The notes: generated by a model from the letters alone, not told the origin. A stretch of 64,000 nt of DNA from Candidatus Rifleibacteriota bacterium (GCA_029564115.1 JAKQQP010000399.1:17187-81186); one strand, 5' to 3'. Counted from the first letter of the stretch, positions 9,459 to 19,300 are shown. Program-made: numbers and translations.

Positions 9459-10670
9459 CCGGATTTCCTCAAGGGGTTTTTCGGGTGACTCTTCTGAATT
9501 GTCATTGTCTGAAGAACCCTTTGCGATACTGAACAAAAAGCCGGTGCCAAGAAGCAAAAATGAACCCGCCATAAGAATAGCCGCCCATGCAGTTCTAGTC
9601 AGAGTTGAGCCATAGGCGACCGCAGAACGGGCACCGACAAGAAGCTGGTTTCCGGTATGCCACAAACCAATCGCCCCTATTGCCGCAGCATTCACAATGT
9701 TGTTGCGGGTCAGCCAGGTTGCAGCCAGGCCTGTTAAAAGAAGAACATGATTGATAATCACCGGCAAACTGTAGTCTGGCGACGAAACTTTGACGATCAG
9801 CAGAAAAACCAGCATTATAACACTGTCACAAATATTGAGACTGTTTTTTGCGGTAAACAGGTGACGCCAGAGGGTCTGGGCAAAAAAGGCGGCGGCCAGC
9901 AGCCAGGGTGCAATAACCACGCTGACAGGCAAAGTCGGTTCGACAAAGCGATAAGCATCGCTCATAACATTCATACCCATCTGCAGGGGTAAAACGAAGA
10001 ACGGAAAAATCAGCAACCAGCGCCAGAAATCGGTCTCATTCCCGAAATATTCGTTGGCAACAGGTTCATGCAAACGATTGACACGCCAGTTCTCTATTAT
10101 CAAAGGCAGATGTATCAACCCGGCTATCAGCCAGATAGAATAAAAAACATATGAGCCATCGAAATAATTAAAACTTTCGCGCCCGATCGAATCGACGAGC
10201 AGATAGACAACCTTGGGTGCCAGCCAGATCAAAGCAAAGGCCCCACCGGCATAAAACAACCTGGTGTGATGAACCTGCAGCTGCAAAACCTTGATGACCG
10301 CCGCAAGCTTTATAATCGCCAGAATGATATAAACCCCGGTTGCAACGCCGCCAACCGCAAGGCTAAGACCAGAAATGCGCACCTGGTAAAAAGTCAGATC
10401 ACCAAGAAACAACAACACGAAAAACAGCAAAAGCTTGCCATGCCCCGGCTGAATCTTCTTCTTCAAAAGATACAGAGCCATAGCCACCATGATAATTTCA
10501 TACAGGTTCTGCACAGCGAAAAAACCGCTGACCTGCAGACTCGAAACATGACCAGTCTCGAGTTCTGAGCCGACAAGATAAAGGCCGGCAAGCATCAGAA
10601 CTACACTGAGAAGGTACAGTGGGTTGTTTTTTTTCAGCCAGGCTGCAAAGCTCTCGTTAGACCTGTTCAT
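9453..10670 (-). CDS. polytopic membrane protein of unknown function
   Basis: The 405-residue protein is almost entirely hydrophobic, with about ten or eleven predicted membrane spans, a short Ser/Asp/Glu-rich C-terminal tail and no soluble domain. No family could be recognised with confidence. The ATG is preceded by a good GGAGG site. It stands alone on the minus strand between the P1/P2 pair and a secreted-protein gene; its 3' end overlaps that of P2 by 6 bp, so the two converge without a spacer terminator. It could be a transporter or a membrane sensor, but the sequence does not decide. Confidence 0.75.
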   Translation of the reverse strand: MNRSNESFAAWLKKNNPLYLLSVVLMLAGLYLVGSELETGHVSSLQVSGFFAVQNLYEIIMVAMALYLLKKKIQPGHGKLLLFFVLLFLGDLTFYQVRISGLSLAVGGVATGVYIILAIIKLAAVIKVLQLQVHHTRLFYAGGAFALIWLAPKVVYLLVDSIGRESFNYFDGSYVFYSIWLIAGLIHLPLIIENWRVNRLHEPVANEYFGNETDFWRWLLIFPFFVLPLQMGMNVMSDAYRFVEPTLPVSVVIAPWLLAAAFFAQTLWRHLFTAKNSLNICDSVIMLVFLLIVKVSSPDYSLPVIINHVLLLTGLAATWLTRNNIVNAAAIGAIGLWHTGNQLLVGARSAVAYGSTLTRTAWAAILMAGSFLLLGTGFLFSIAKGSSDNDNSEESPEKPLEEIRS

Positions 10671-10892
10671 AGCAAACCTCCGGGCAATTTGAATAATAAA
10701 AAAATGATGAAAAATAATGACAGGTTATAAGAAAAGCAAAAGGCATACCAACTGCGAAATCAAGTTCTGACGCAATGTTCAAGGACTTACACCTGAGCCA
10801 GGAATGGCGCACAGCGTCATAAATGACGCAATGCAGATACCACGAAGCCCGATGCAGCTTTTAGATGCAAATATTCAACGGACTTTTGTCAT

Positions 10893-10924
10893 AAAAAAAC
10901 CGACCGGGCATTTTACCCGGCCGG
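10893..10924 (-). terminator. rho-independent terminator
   Basis: On the minus strand a 9-bp GC-rich stem (10916-10924 with 10900-10908, one G-U pair) is followed by seven T. It lies just beyond the stop of the secreted Cys-containing protein gene and ends its transcript. Confidence 0.88.
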
Positions 10925-10942
10925 TCTCTGATCATCGCTTTG

Positions 10943-11530
10943 TCAGCGCACGTTGATTATGCTTCCCGGAAGGTTCGGCCGCGGCACACGGGTTGGAGTG
11001 CCACTCACCTGGCCCCAGTTGAAGCCACGAAAGAATCTTACCAGCACAGCACCGAGACCTACTGCCACCGGAGTAGCGATAATGGCACCGGCAGTAGCAG
11101 ATCGGCGAATTGCGCTGCCGGTATGGTTATGCCGGCTCGACCAGCCACGATTTGCGCTACAATTTCTGTGGCAGGTATTTTCGACCATGCGGATGGCAAT
11201 ATTTATGCGATCCAGGGCTTCATGGCGATTGTTCCAGAGAATTTCCATTTTAGCATTGTCGATCACACGATCGAGCCTGCTGTCGAAGCAATTACAGCCC
11301 CCATGCCTTTTCAACAGTCTTTGGGCATGGCTGAGATAAGGTCGGGCATTCTGAGTTTCGGTATACCCACGACCACTGGCAACTATATTGCAGGCAGAGT
11401 TGAGATCTGAGTAGATGGCATTGACAAGGTCATTATGGCTGTAATGGCCGGCACTTGCCACCGGCAGAAAAGAAAAAACGAAAGAACATACCAAAAGAAC
11501 ACAGACAATTCGATTAAAAACGGGTTTCAT
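10943..11530 (-). CDS. secreted Cys-containing protein of unknown function
   Basis: The 195-residue protein starts at ATG 11528-11530, behind AGGAAG, with a clear signal peptide (Lys/Arg n-region, VCVLLVCSFVFSFLP core, cleavage near VASA-G). The mature part has Cys residues at NSAC, GGCNC, NTC and RNC, which could form disulfides, and a mostly helical middle. Near the C-terminus is a Gly/Ala-rich hydrophobic stretch that may contact a membrane. No known family was recognised. It is a single gene with its own terminator. A longer reading upstream to 11713 would put the signal peptide internally and is rejected. Confidence 0.7.
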   Translation of the reverse strand: MKPVFNRIVCVLLVCSFVFSFLPVASAGHYSHNDLVNAIYSDLNSACNIVASGRGYTETQNARPYLSHAQRLLKRHGGCNCFDSRLDRVIDNAKMEILWNNRHEALDRINIAIRMVENTCHRNCSANRGWSSRHNHTGSAIRRSATAGAIIATPVAVGLGAVLVRFFRGFNWGQVSGTPTRVPRPNLPGSIINVR

Positions 11531-11879
11531 ACAGCTTCCTCTTAAAATCGTTAAAACTACAGTCACTCTGCCGGCTTTTTTAAAACCGGCAATACAAAGT
11601 GGCAGATTCCTTTGAGCAATAACCGTGCCATAAATAAATATTTTTGGCTGAAATATTACAAAGCCATACAGGCAAAGCAATTCAAACACCCAGCCAATTT
11701 GCCACCCAACCATATTTTTGCCGCGACAGCTGAATTTTTAACAGACCATTGCAAAAAAACAATCTACTCTCTGACAAAACAATGTTTCGTTGGCCGCATT
11801 GGCGGGGCATGCTATACTTGACGACAGACCCGTTGTCAGAATATCGGCGGGCCAATTGAAATCATCAGGAAACAGCTCT
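11531..11879. other. intergenic region between divergent genes
   Basis: About 350 bases between the minus-strand secreted-protein gene and the plus-strand kinase. It holds the kinase promoter at 11790-11818; the remainder is AT-rich with no convincing gene. Confidence 0.6.
11790..11818 (+). promoter_or_regulatory. housekeeping-type promoter of the kinase operon
   Basis: TTGGCC (11790-11795), 17-bp spacer, TATACT (11813-11818). Transcription would begin near 11825, downstream of the longest possible start (TTG 11790), supporting a later kinase start. Confidence 0.6.
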
Positions 11880-12764
11880 GTGGAAAGCACGACTTGCAAC
11901 AAAGCTTCGACTGTAACCCTGCCGGGAGCGGATCAAAAAAAGCAGGAAATCCTCGGTGCGCTGATATCAGGCATAACGCATGAAATAAATACTCCCATGC
12001 ATTACCTTGAAAACAACCTGACATTCTTAAAAGTCGCGTTCAAAGATATGTCGAGGCTTCTCGACAACTGCCAGGTGCTGCTTTCTAAAGTAAAGTCGGG
12101 CAAAAGCATCTCTGAAAAAGACTGGCAGAATCTTGCCGGCATCGAACACGAGACCGATCCGACTTATCTGAAAAACGAAATCGGCGACGCTCTCAAACAG
12201 TCACTCGAAGGCATCAACATGGTTTCGCGACTGGTGCTGGCTCTCAAAGACTTTTCCCACCCTTCTCTGCACGAAATTTCGCTTACAGATATCAACAAGT
12301 GTATCGACACAGTCTGTACCATATCCCGCCATGAATGGAAAAGAGTCGCCGAGATGCAGCTGGAACTGGCTCGTGACCTGCCGTATCTCTATGCGTCCCG
12401 TGATGAACTGCACCAGGTGCTGCTCAACCTGATCGTCAACGCTGCCCAGGCCATCGGCGAAAAAATAGCGGTCGGAAAATACAATCGCGGCCGGATAACC
12501 ATCAGAACTGCCTGCGAAAACGACCGGATCGTTGTCGAAATAACAGATGACGGCCCCGGCATACCTCAAAAAAACCTCAACCTGGTCTTCAACCCTCATT
12601 TTACAACCAAAGAAGCCGGAAAAGGGACTGGCATCGGCCTCAGCCTGGTCAAAAAAATCGTTGAACAGGCGCATGGGGGCGAGATATGCCTCAGATCAGA
12701 TGAAGCTGTGGGCACGTCATTCAAAATCTACCTGCCACACCGCCGCCACGAAAAAAATTTATGA
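11880..12764 (+). CDS. cytoplasmic sensor histidine kinase
   Basis: A histidine kinase of about 294 residues without membrane segment or recognisable sensor domain. The phospho-acceptor His is in GITHEINTPMHYL (about residue 34). The ATPase domain has an N box (LLNLIVNAAQAIGE), G1 box (DDGPGIP), F box (FTTKEAGKGTGIGL) and G2 region. The start is uncertain: GTG 11880 has AGGAAA upstream and lies downstream of the predicted transcription start; TTG 11856 is an alternative. It is first in an operon with two receiver-domain proteins, its likely partners. Lacking an input domain, it is probably driven by a partner protein or by the N-terminal segment. Confidence 0.88.
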   Translation: MESTTCNKASTVTLPGADQKKQEILGALISGITHEINTPMHYLENNLTFLKVAFKDMSRLLDNCQVLLSKVKSGKSISEKDWQNLAGIEHETDPTYLKNEIGDALKQSLEGINMVSRLVLALKDFSHPSLHEISLTDINKCIDTVCTISRHEWKRVAEMQLELARDLPYLYASRDELHQVLLNLIVNAAQAIGEKIAVGKYNRGRITIRTACENDRIVVEITDDGPGIPQKNLNLVFNPHFTTKEAGKGTGIGLSLVKKIVEQAHGGEICLRSDEAVGTSFKIYLPHRRHEKNL

Positions 12765-12783
12765 GCCATTCAGGAGCCCAGTT

Positions 12784-13989
12784 TTGAAACCTTACAGCCT
12801 GTTGTTTGCCGACCCCGACAAACATGTTCACAGCGGTCATCGCCGCATGATCAAAGCCCTCAAGCCTGACTGGACGATGTTCTTTGCCGATACCGCCAGA
12901 GAGGCCATGAACATAATAGCTCTGTATCGGCCTGACGTGATCGTCGCGGAGCTCGACATGACTCTTGAAGACGGTTCTGACCTGCTGAAAGCCGTACAGA
13001 TGGCATACCCTGAAATTATCCGCATCGTTCTTTCGGGCGAGCCTGACGGAGAATCAGAGGTAGTCCTGCGGGCAACACAATCAGCCCATCGTTTTCTCGC
13101 AAAACCGTGCCAGGGCGAGGTTCTTATCGGCCACATCGAAAAAGCCGGGCGATTGCGCAAACTTCTGCACAGCAAAGACCTTCTCGAAATCATTGGGGGC
13201 ATACCCTACCTGCCCAGCCTGCCTAACCTTTACCATGAGCTTGTCCGGGCAATAGAATCTCCGGCTGTTTCACTGGCCGAAATCGGCGACATTATCGCCA
13301 AAGACGTTTCAATGACGGGTAGAATTCTGCACCTGGTAAATTCGGCTTTTTTCGGTCTGCCACGCAAGGTTTCCAGCCCGCAGACAGCGGTGGTAATGCT
13401 TGGCTTGAACGTAATCAAGTCGCTGGTCTGTTACGTAAAACTTTTTTTTGCCGCCCCCGACATCATCACGCCGGGGCTGTCACTCGACAGACTCTGGGTA
13501 CACAGCTCACTGACCGCAAGACTCAGCAAAGAAATAGCCACAAGTCTGGGCGCTCCCCCCAACATCCAGGAAGACGCCTTCCTTGCCGGGATGCTGCACG
13601 ATGTCGGCAAACTGCTACTGCTTGACCACCCGCGCTACTATAAAAAACTGCTGCAGACCATTTCCGACGAAAGCGAACAAACGTTCACTGCTGCTGAATA
13701 CAAGCTTTTTAACACCTCGCACGCCGAAATCGGGGCCTATCTGCTCGGGTTATGGGGGCTGCCGGACCCGGTAGTCGAAGCGGTGGCCTGTCATCACCGC
13801 CCTTCACTGCTGCAGTTTGAATGCTCGCCTGTTCTAATGGGCACCTGCATCGCCAATGCTCTTTTAACCTCGATCGTCGAAGAAAAAAGTCACATCGACC
13901 CTGACATTCTCAAAAACGAAGCAATCGGCAAACTGCTGCCGCAATGGCGACAGAGAGCCGAAACACTGCACAAGGAAAGCGTCAAATGA
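12784..13989 (+). CDS. HDOD signalling protein with Glu-type (pseudo) receiver domain
   Basis: The 401-residue protein starts at TTG 12784, seven bases after AGGAG (12772-12776). The N-terminal receiver domain (about 1-125) has Glu56 in AELDM where the phospho-acceptor Asp is expected, but keeps VLSGE and the LAKPC lysine. A central to C-terminal HDOD domain (about 145-380) follows, with LPSLPNLYHEL, NSAFFGLPRKV, LHDVGKLLLLDH and CHHRP. HDOD domains are HD-related signalling modules that often lack catalysis. Glu at the acceptor site usually prevents phosphorylation and can mimic the phosphorylated state, so constitutive output is possible. The last bases overlap the next gene (ATGA). Confidence 0.85.
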   Translation: MKPYSLLFADPDKHVHSGHRRMIKALKPDWTMFFADTAREAMNIIALYRPDVIVAELDMTLEDGSDLLKAVQMAYPEIIRIVLSGEPDGESEVVLRATQSAHRFLAKPCQGEVLIGHIEKAGRLRKLLHSKDLLEIIGGIPYLPSLPNLYHELVRAIESPAVSLAEIGDIIAKDVSMTGRILHLVNSAFFGLPRKVSSPQTAVVMLGLNVIKSLVCYVKLFFAAPDIITPGLSLDRLWVHSSLTARLSKEIATSLGAPPNIQEDAFLAGMLHDVGKLLLLDHPRYYKKLLQTISDESEQTFTAAEYKLFNTSHAEIGAYLLGLWGLPDPVVEAVACHHRPSLLQFECSPVLMGTCIANALLTSIVEEKSHIDPDILKNEAIGKLLPQWRQRAETLHKESVK

Positions 13990-15137
13990 AACCGAGAGTG
14001 CTGCTCGTCGACGACGAACCTAACATAATTCATTCCTACAGTCGCGGCTTGCGCAAAGACTGGGATCTGGTGACAGCCATGAGCGGCGAAGAAGGTCTGC
14101 TGGCCATCGAAAGCCAGGGGCCGTTTGCCCTGATCGTTTCTGACTTCAACATGCCTCACATGAACGGCATAACCTTTCTGAGCGAAACACTGAAAGTTTC
14201 TCCAGAAAGCGTGAGAATGATGCTGACTGGTGAAGGTGACTTTCAGATCGCGACCAGAGCGGTCAACGAAGGCAATATTTTTCGTTTTATCACCAAACCA
14301 TGCCCTCTTGAGCAACTTAGCAGAGCATTACAAGAAGGCTATCGCCAGTATCGCCTGCTACAGCTCGAAAAAGAGGCACATCAGCAGGAGCTCACCATTG
14401 CCGGGGAAATTCAAAAAACACTGCTTATCGAAAAGGTTCCGGAAGGCCTGGACTGGCTCGACGCGGCTGCAGTAACCGTGCCGTCAAAAGATGTAGACGG
14501 CGATTTTATCGACTTTTTCAGATTCAACGATGCGTGTCTCGACCTGGTGGTCGGCGATGTCATGGGAAAAGGCCTGCATGCGGCAATGGTCGGCGCCGGA
14601 GCCAGAAACCAGCTGGCCAGGGTTTTGTGGCAGCTGTCACTGCAACGTGACCCGGCAGCACTTGAACCGGCATCGATCATGAATTGTTTTCGCGCAACCT
14701 TTGGCGAAAGGCTGAGCCAGATACAAAAATTCATTACCATGATTTATGCCCGTTTCGACCGAAACAGCCGGCAAATGACTTTTGTCGATGCCGGGCATGC
14801 GCCAATTCTTCACTACTCGGCCAGCAAAGATACCTGGCACGAAGTCAAAGGCTCAGGGCGACCGACAGGCATGCCATACGACTCTGACTACGAGCAGATA
14901 ACGCTGAGTTACGCGGTCGATGATATTTTTCTGTTTTATTCTGATGGCTTATGGGATGGCCGCAACGGGCAAAAAGAATGTTACGGGCAACGGGCAATGA
15001 TGAATTGTGTTAATGCCCTGAAAAAATACAGGGCCGACGAATTTATCGCCGCCCTGCTCGATGATTACCGCAAATTTGTGGTTCAGGGGCCTTTTTTCGA
15101 CGATCTGACCATGGTTGTGGTCAAAATCAGACCCTGA
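13986..15137 (+). CDS. response regulator with SpoIIE/RsbU-type PP2C phosphatase output
   Basis: The 383-residue protein has a complete N-terminal receiver domain: VLLVDDEP, acceptor Asp in LIVSDFNMPHMNG, MLTGE and FITKPC. A coiled linker and a PP2C domain (about 150-383) follow, with GDFIDF, GDVMGKG, FYSDGLWDG and DDLTMVVV. It should dephosphorylate a phosphoprotein, classically an anti-anti-sigma factor, when its receiver is phosphorylated by the kinase two genes upstream. Translation starts at ATG 13986, inside the stop of the HDOD gene. It is soluble, unlike the six membrane-bound PP2C proteins of this window, and could act on the same target. Confidence 0.93.
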   Translation: MKPRVLLVDDEPNIIHSYSRGLRKDWDLVTAMSGEEGLLAIESQGPFALIVSDFNMPHMNGITFLSETLKVSPESVRMMLTGEGDFQIATRAVNEGNIFRFITKPCPLEQLSRALQEGYRQYRLLQLEKEAHQQELTIAGEIQKTLLIEKVPEGLDWLDAAAVTVPSKDVDGDFIDFFRFNDACLDLVVGDVMGKGLHAAMVGAGARNQLARVLWQLSLQRDPAALEPASIMNCFRATFGERLSQIQKFITMIYARFDRNSRQMTFVDAGHAPILHYSASKDTWHEVKGSGRPTGMPYDSDYEQITLSYAVDDIFLFYSDGLWDGRNGQKECYGQRAMMNCVNALKKYRADEFIAALLDDYRKFVVQGPFFDDLTMVVVKIRP

Positions 15138-15152
15138 AACAGAGGTTTGTGC

Positions 15153-16760
15153 TCAAGGGTAGTCGATGGTGAAATTCGGGCTGGCGTATGCCAGATCACT
15201 GGGGCTTGTCAGATCTTCATAGACCTTGCCATCGCCATTACCGGGCATCAGCTTTGCGAGCACGCCACCAACTATCGGCCAGCTTTTAACGGTTTCGCGC
15301 TTTTCGACACTCCAGTCGATGATTTTCAGTACAGTCTGAATACCAGGGGGCAGGTTCAGCTTGTTGCCTTTATCCATGCCGCCGAGCAATTCGCCGTAAG
15401 TGCCAAGATTTTTATAAATTGGCACAAACAGCCTGGTAGCTGCAAACAGCAGATCTTTGCGGCTGGCGCCGGTCTCTTTAGCCATTTTATCGATATCACG
15501 CAGCAAAGCCAGGCCAATCGCCGCCTTGCTTTTAAGTTCGCGCATTTTGCCAATACCCCAGCCGGCGTCGAATTTGCCGGCGGCCAGATCTTTTTCATAG
15601 CTGGCATTGGCTGCCACAAAACCGGTAAAGGCTTCGTTGCTCTTGATTTTATTGAAAACTTTGTTCAGATTGTCACGGCCCTTCTTACCGGGAAAGGCGC
15701 GATCGAGGACATTGCAGCCCGGCACCAGCTCGTTGATGATGAATTCCTGCAGCTTATCCGGGTCTGGTGAATGGCTGTAAGAAATGGCAAAATTCATTAC
15801 CTTGTCGGCAAGCTGATATTTGTTTTTGGGTTCGAGACCATCGATAGCGGCATGTATTGCAATCAAAATCTTGTCGCGCTCAGGGCTTTTATCGGCCACT
15901 CGCCCCTTAAAACCTGCGCCAACAGTGAATGCCTTGCTGACAAGCTCGCTGCAATAAAAAGCCCGATCATTATCACTGTTCGAAAAGGCATAATCATAGG
16001 GTTTGCCAAGTTGAGCCTCGGCATAGGCAACCGCCTTTTCAATGATCTTCTGCTCTTCAGAGGCGGGCTGACCGTCAGTGGGCCGCACAAGCCTGTAGGC
16101 CTGCCCCGAACCAAACTCCTCATACCAGGTACTCATGCGAACCTTATCGCTGGTGGTATCGAACTTGTTGCCGGTAATGCCTACGGCTTCGATAATTACC
16201 GGCGGAACACTGTCTATAACCAGAGATGCGTGATAATACGGCCCTTTGGTCATCAGACAGATAAAATTTTCGTCGATATCTTTCTGCTTGATAGGCCCGG
16301 TAAGCACAACGTCGCCACGCCGGGTAGAAGTTATCAGCTTGACCATCTTTTCGTCTTTGCTGTAGCGGCGTGCCCAGTCGAGCATACGCACCGGATTACC
16401 AAAATCTCTTGAATAATGACCGTTCCCTGCCGGGAAAAAGCTTTTGCAGAGACTTTTAGCGGCGTTGAGACCGCCATCTTTGCCGGCAAAGGGTTCTTTA
16501 CCATCGAGGCATCTCTTTAAAACCGGGTAATAATGAGGCAGCAAACGCATATCCAGATAATTCTGCTCTTCGAGAGTAAGTTCAACAACAGCACTGGCAT
16601 TGATCTGCGACAGATCGAGCGATTTGCCATTTGCAATAACGACCTTACCCTCACCGAACGGGTTCAGGGGTTGAGCCTGCAGATTACCAGAAACACCTGC
16701 CAGCAGTAAAAAAACAAACAACACGGGTACCAGAGCATTTTTTGCTTTTGCTTTAATCAT
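15153..16760 (-). CDS. secreted permuted papain-fold (YiiX/YebB-like) hydrolase with long C-terminal extension
   Basis: The 535-residue protein carries a signal peptide (VLFVFLLLAGVSG, cleavage near LQAQ). Its central domain has the order typical of circularly permuted NlpC/P60-like cysteine hydrolases: RRGDVVLTG, a catalytic His in YYHASLVID (about residue 177), then Cys in FYCSELVSKAF (about residue 270). Such enzymes act on amide or ester bonds, sometimes in peptidoglycan or lipids. The C-terminal 240 residues are mostly helical and unassigned. The gene converges on the response regulator operon with a 15-base gap. Confidence 0.75.
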   Translation of the reverse strand: MIKAKAKNALVPVLFVFLLLAGVSGNLQAQPLNPFGEGKVVIANGKSLDLSQINASAVVELTLEEQNYLDMRLLPHYYPVLKRCLDGKEPFAGKDGGLNAAKSLCKSFFPAGNGHYSRDFGNPVRMLDWARRYSKDEKMVKLITSTRRGDVVLTGPIKQKDIDENFICLMTKGPYYHASLVIDSVPPVIIEAVGITGNKFDTTSDKVRMSTWYEEFGSGQAYRLVRPTDGQPASEEQKIIEKAVAYAEAQLGKPYDYAFSNSDNDRAFYCSELVSKAFTVGAGFKGRVADKSPERDKILIAIHAAIDGLEPKNKYQLADKVMNFAISYSHSPDPDKLQEFIINELVPGCNVLDRAFPGKKGRDNLNKVFNKIKSNEAFTGFVAANASYEKDLAAGKFDAGWGIGKMRELKSKAAIGLALLRDIDKMAKETGASRKDLLFAATRLFVPIYKNLGTYGELLGGMDKGNKLNLPPGIQTVLKIIDWSVEKRETVKSWPIVGGVLAKLMPGNGDGKVYEDLTSPSDLAYASPNFTIDYP

Positions 16761-16969
16761 GAACTCAACTCCAAAAAAACCGTATTATTCATGATTATAC
16801 CTTCAAATAAAGAAAAAGTTTTACATTATCTCAGCAAAACCCGGGATGCCTGACCCTGTATTGAAGTTTGCATTTGCTGTACAGAAGAATCACGTATATC
16901 CTTAGATAGGTTGACTGACGGTTTCGCAAAAAAACAGCAAAGGCATTCTACCGCCTCTCTGCAAAACTT

Positions 16970-19300
16970 ATGACAATAACTAAAGAACGCTTTATGGCAC
17001 TGGTAGTGTCAATGCTTGCAGTCGCAGGACTACTGGCCTGGCAACTGCAGGGTGTTGCCGACCAAAATCTTGGCGGCACCGACAATATCTACCTTGCATT
17101 CACCATAATCATCATCGCATTTCTGGTCAGAGTCGAAGCTTTTACGGAGGCTCTGGCCGTAATTTACGGCAGCTCACTGCTTTTCTGTTTTTTTTATCTT
17201 TTCATGGCACCATTTGAAGCCCCGGTGGTAATGGCGCTGTTTTTCTGGCCGGCGATGCTCTGGCAGAAACGCAAAATCGAATTCTGGCAGCTGATTTTTA
17301 TCAGCGCGGCGTTGATCGCCATGAGCTGGAAAGCCCTGGGGCGCCCTTCGATTCTGATTCTGCTCGCCCCGACATGCCAGATTCTGGCAATAAGACTGAC
17401 TAGCAGCGTCAACACCAGGTTTTCCAGAGAAGAGACAAACATGGGCCTAAACCTGAGTCACAAACAAAGACAGGCAATCAAAGCCGGCAAAACAGGCAAA
17501 TCCGACTGGTGGGAAACTATCAGACCGGAAGTTGAAGCTTTTCCGCTACGACTACAGGAAGCCTGGCTGGACTTTACCGGCGCCACACCCCGCCCGCGAC
17601 ACTCAGAAACCGGTATTGCCGACATGAAACTGCTGCAACTGCAGAACGCCGGCAAAATGTCGCAGGCTCTCACCAGCATCAAAAGACGAGATGCGCATTT
17701 TGCCCCTGACTCTTTCATCAATCGCGTCGAAAAAACATTCTGGAAAATACAAAATGCCTGGTATGACCAACAGATAGACAAAGTTCAACACCTGGTATCA
17801 GACGCTCTTTACGAGCAATTCAAGAGGCAGATTGAAGAACAGCATGAAACAGGCATAAAATTCAAACATCGCAACATGACCGTTTACGAAACGCGAATTG
17901 CGCAGGTTAACTGCGATAACAGTTTCGATGTGATTCACGTCTTTATCCGTGCCTCGTCGGCAGACACCATGATCGACCTCACCACCGGCGAAACCCTGGC
18001 ACAAAACCAGGATAACAGGCGTTTCAGTGAATACTGGACTTTCATACGCCGCCCGTCGGCTAAAACTCTACAAAAGCCAGGGCTATTGGAAGGCTCATGC
18101 CCCAACTGCGGTACGCCGATCGAAATCGGGCAGGCCACCATCTGCGCTACCTGTAATTCTTTTATCAGATCTGGCTATTACGATTGGGTACTGGCGCAAA
18201 TTACCCAGGCATGCGAATGGGAATACACCGAACCCTCACTGGTAGCCGACTGGCAGGCGATGAAACGTGATGACCCGGATTTCAACGTGCAACAGGTAAT
18301 CGACCGTGGCGGCGTCATTTTCTGGATGCTGCGTCTGGCCGAAAGGCAACTCTGTGTCGATGCTGTCAGAAGATTTTCGACCGAGGCATACTGCAATTTT
18401 TATCAGACTCTCCAGGCCGAGACCTCTGGTATAGGTAGCGTTTTCATGGAAAACGTCGCACTCGCCTCGATCATACTCAAAGGTTTCAAACTCAACCGAC
18501 ACTGGAACAAACTCTACCTTCTCGTGGTCTGGAGCGGTGTTCCAGTCAGCAGGAACACAGCCGGCAAAGTTATTGAGGGTCGACGGGTAAGCACGGTCAA
18601 ACGCGAAGTATTTGTTCTCGGTCGCCGTCAGGGCGTTAAAACCAATCTACAGAACACCCTGAGCAGTGCACACTGCCCAGGGTGCGGTGGGCCACTGCTT
18701 TCAGCATTTGCCATAAACTGCGGCTACTGCAATACTGTTTTGAACGAAGGCAGCAACAGCTGGGTACTCGAACGAATCATTTCAGAGGGCGACAGCGAGT
18801 ATCAGAGCATGCTCGCCAGAAAGGTCACCGAACGCATCATCGAAGAAGATGAAGCGGTACGTTCGGCCCGCGATGTGGTGACCATCATGGCACAACTGCT
18901 TCTGGCCGACGGCAAAACCGAAGTATGCGAATTGAATCTGCTCGAAAAGATCGCCGCAACTTACGGTATGACTGAATCAGATATCAACTCGATCATCTGG
19001 TCATTGAAACAAGGTGAAGTTTATGTCCCGGCTCCGGTCGATAACCGCGAAGCCTGGCACATACTGCTTTCGGCAACACGAATGGCCCTTGTCGATGATG
19101 AACTGAGCACCACAGAGGAACGCGAACTCGAAATTCTCGCCCAGCATCTGGGCTATTCAAAAGCCGATGTGCAGCGTGCCATAAAAGCCGAAAACATGAG
19201 AAAATTCACTGAGCGCCAGGAAATACAGCGTCAGGCCAATCTGGCAAAAGCGAACCTTGAAGCGAAGCAAAGCGCCTGCAGCAGAGATACAGAGCTATAA
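16970..19300 (+). CDS. membrane protein with duplicated Tim44-like/zinc-ribbon modules and TerB-like C-terminus
   Basis: The 776-residue protein begins with about five hydrophobic helices (residues 5-155). A Tim44-like alpha/beta domain (about 225-370) follows, containing WYDQQIDKVQHLVSDALYEQF. Then comes a four-Cys zinc ribbon (CPNCG and CATC, about 376-397), a second diverged Tim44-like segment (about 410-560) and a second ribbon (CPGCG and CGYC, about 569-588). It ends in two TerB-like helical units (about 615-765; LLLADGKTEVCELNLLEKIA and ALVDDELSTTEERELEILA). TerB domains are associated with membrane-linked stress systems. No function is established for this combination. The start is ATG 16970; Met at 16994 is possible. 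Confidence 0.75.
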   Translation: MTITKERFMALVVSMLAVAGLLAWQLQGVADQNLGGTDNIYLAFTIIIIAFLVRVEAFTEALAVIYGSSLLFCFFYLFMAPFEAPVVMALFFWPAMLWQKRKIEFWQLIFISAALIAMSWKALGRPSILILLAPTCQILAIRLTSSVNTRFSREETNMGLNLSHKQRQAIKAGKTGKSDWWETIRPEVEAFPLRLQEAWLDFTGATPRPRHSETGIADMKLLQLQNAGKMSQALTSIKRRDAHFAPDSFINRVEKTFWKIQNAWYDQQIDKVQHLVSDALYEQFKRQIEEQHETGIKFKHRNMTVYETRIAQVNCDNSFDVIHVFIRASSADTMIDLTTGETLAQNQDNRRFSEYWTFIRRPSAKTLQKPGLLEGSCPNCGTPIEIGQATICATCNSFIRSGYYDWVLAQITQACEWEYTEPSLVADWQAMKRDDPDFNVQQVIDRGGVIFWMLRLAERQLCVDAVRRFSTEAYCNFYQTLQAETSGIGSVFMENVALASIILKGFKLNRHWNKLYLLVVWSGVPVSRNTAGKVIEGRRVSTVKREVFVLGRRQGVKTNLQNTLSSAHCPGCGGPLLSAFAINCGYCNTVLNEGSNSWVLERIISEGDSEYQSMLARKVTERIIEEDEAVRSARDVVTIMAQLLLADGKTEVCELNLLEKIAATYGMTESDINSIIWSLKQGEVYVPAPVDNREAWHILLSATRMALVDDELSTTEERELEILAQHLGYSKADVQRAIKAENMRKFTERQEIQRQANLAKANLEAKQSACSRDTEL

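Noticed and set aside
15147..15770. 207-codon plus-strand frame
   Set aside because: It is antisense to the permuted papain-fold hydrolase and has no ribosome site or domain.
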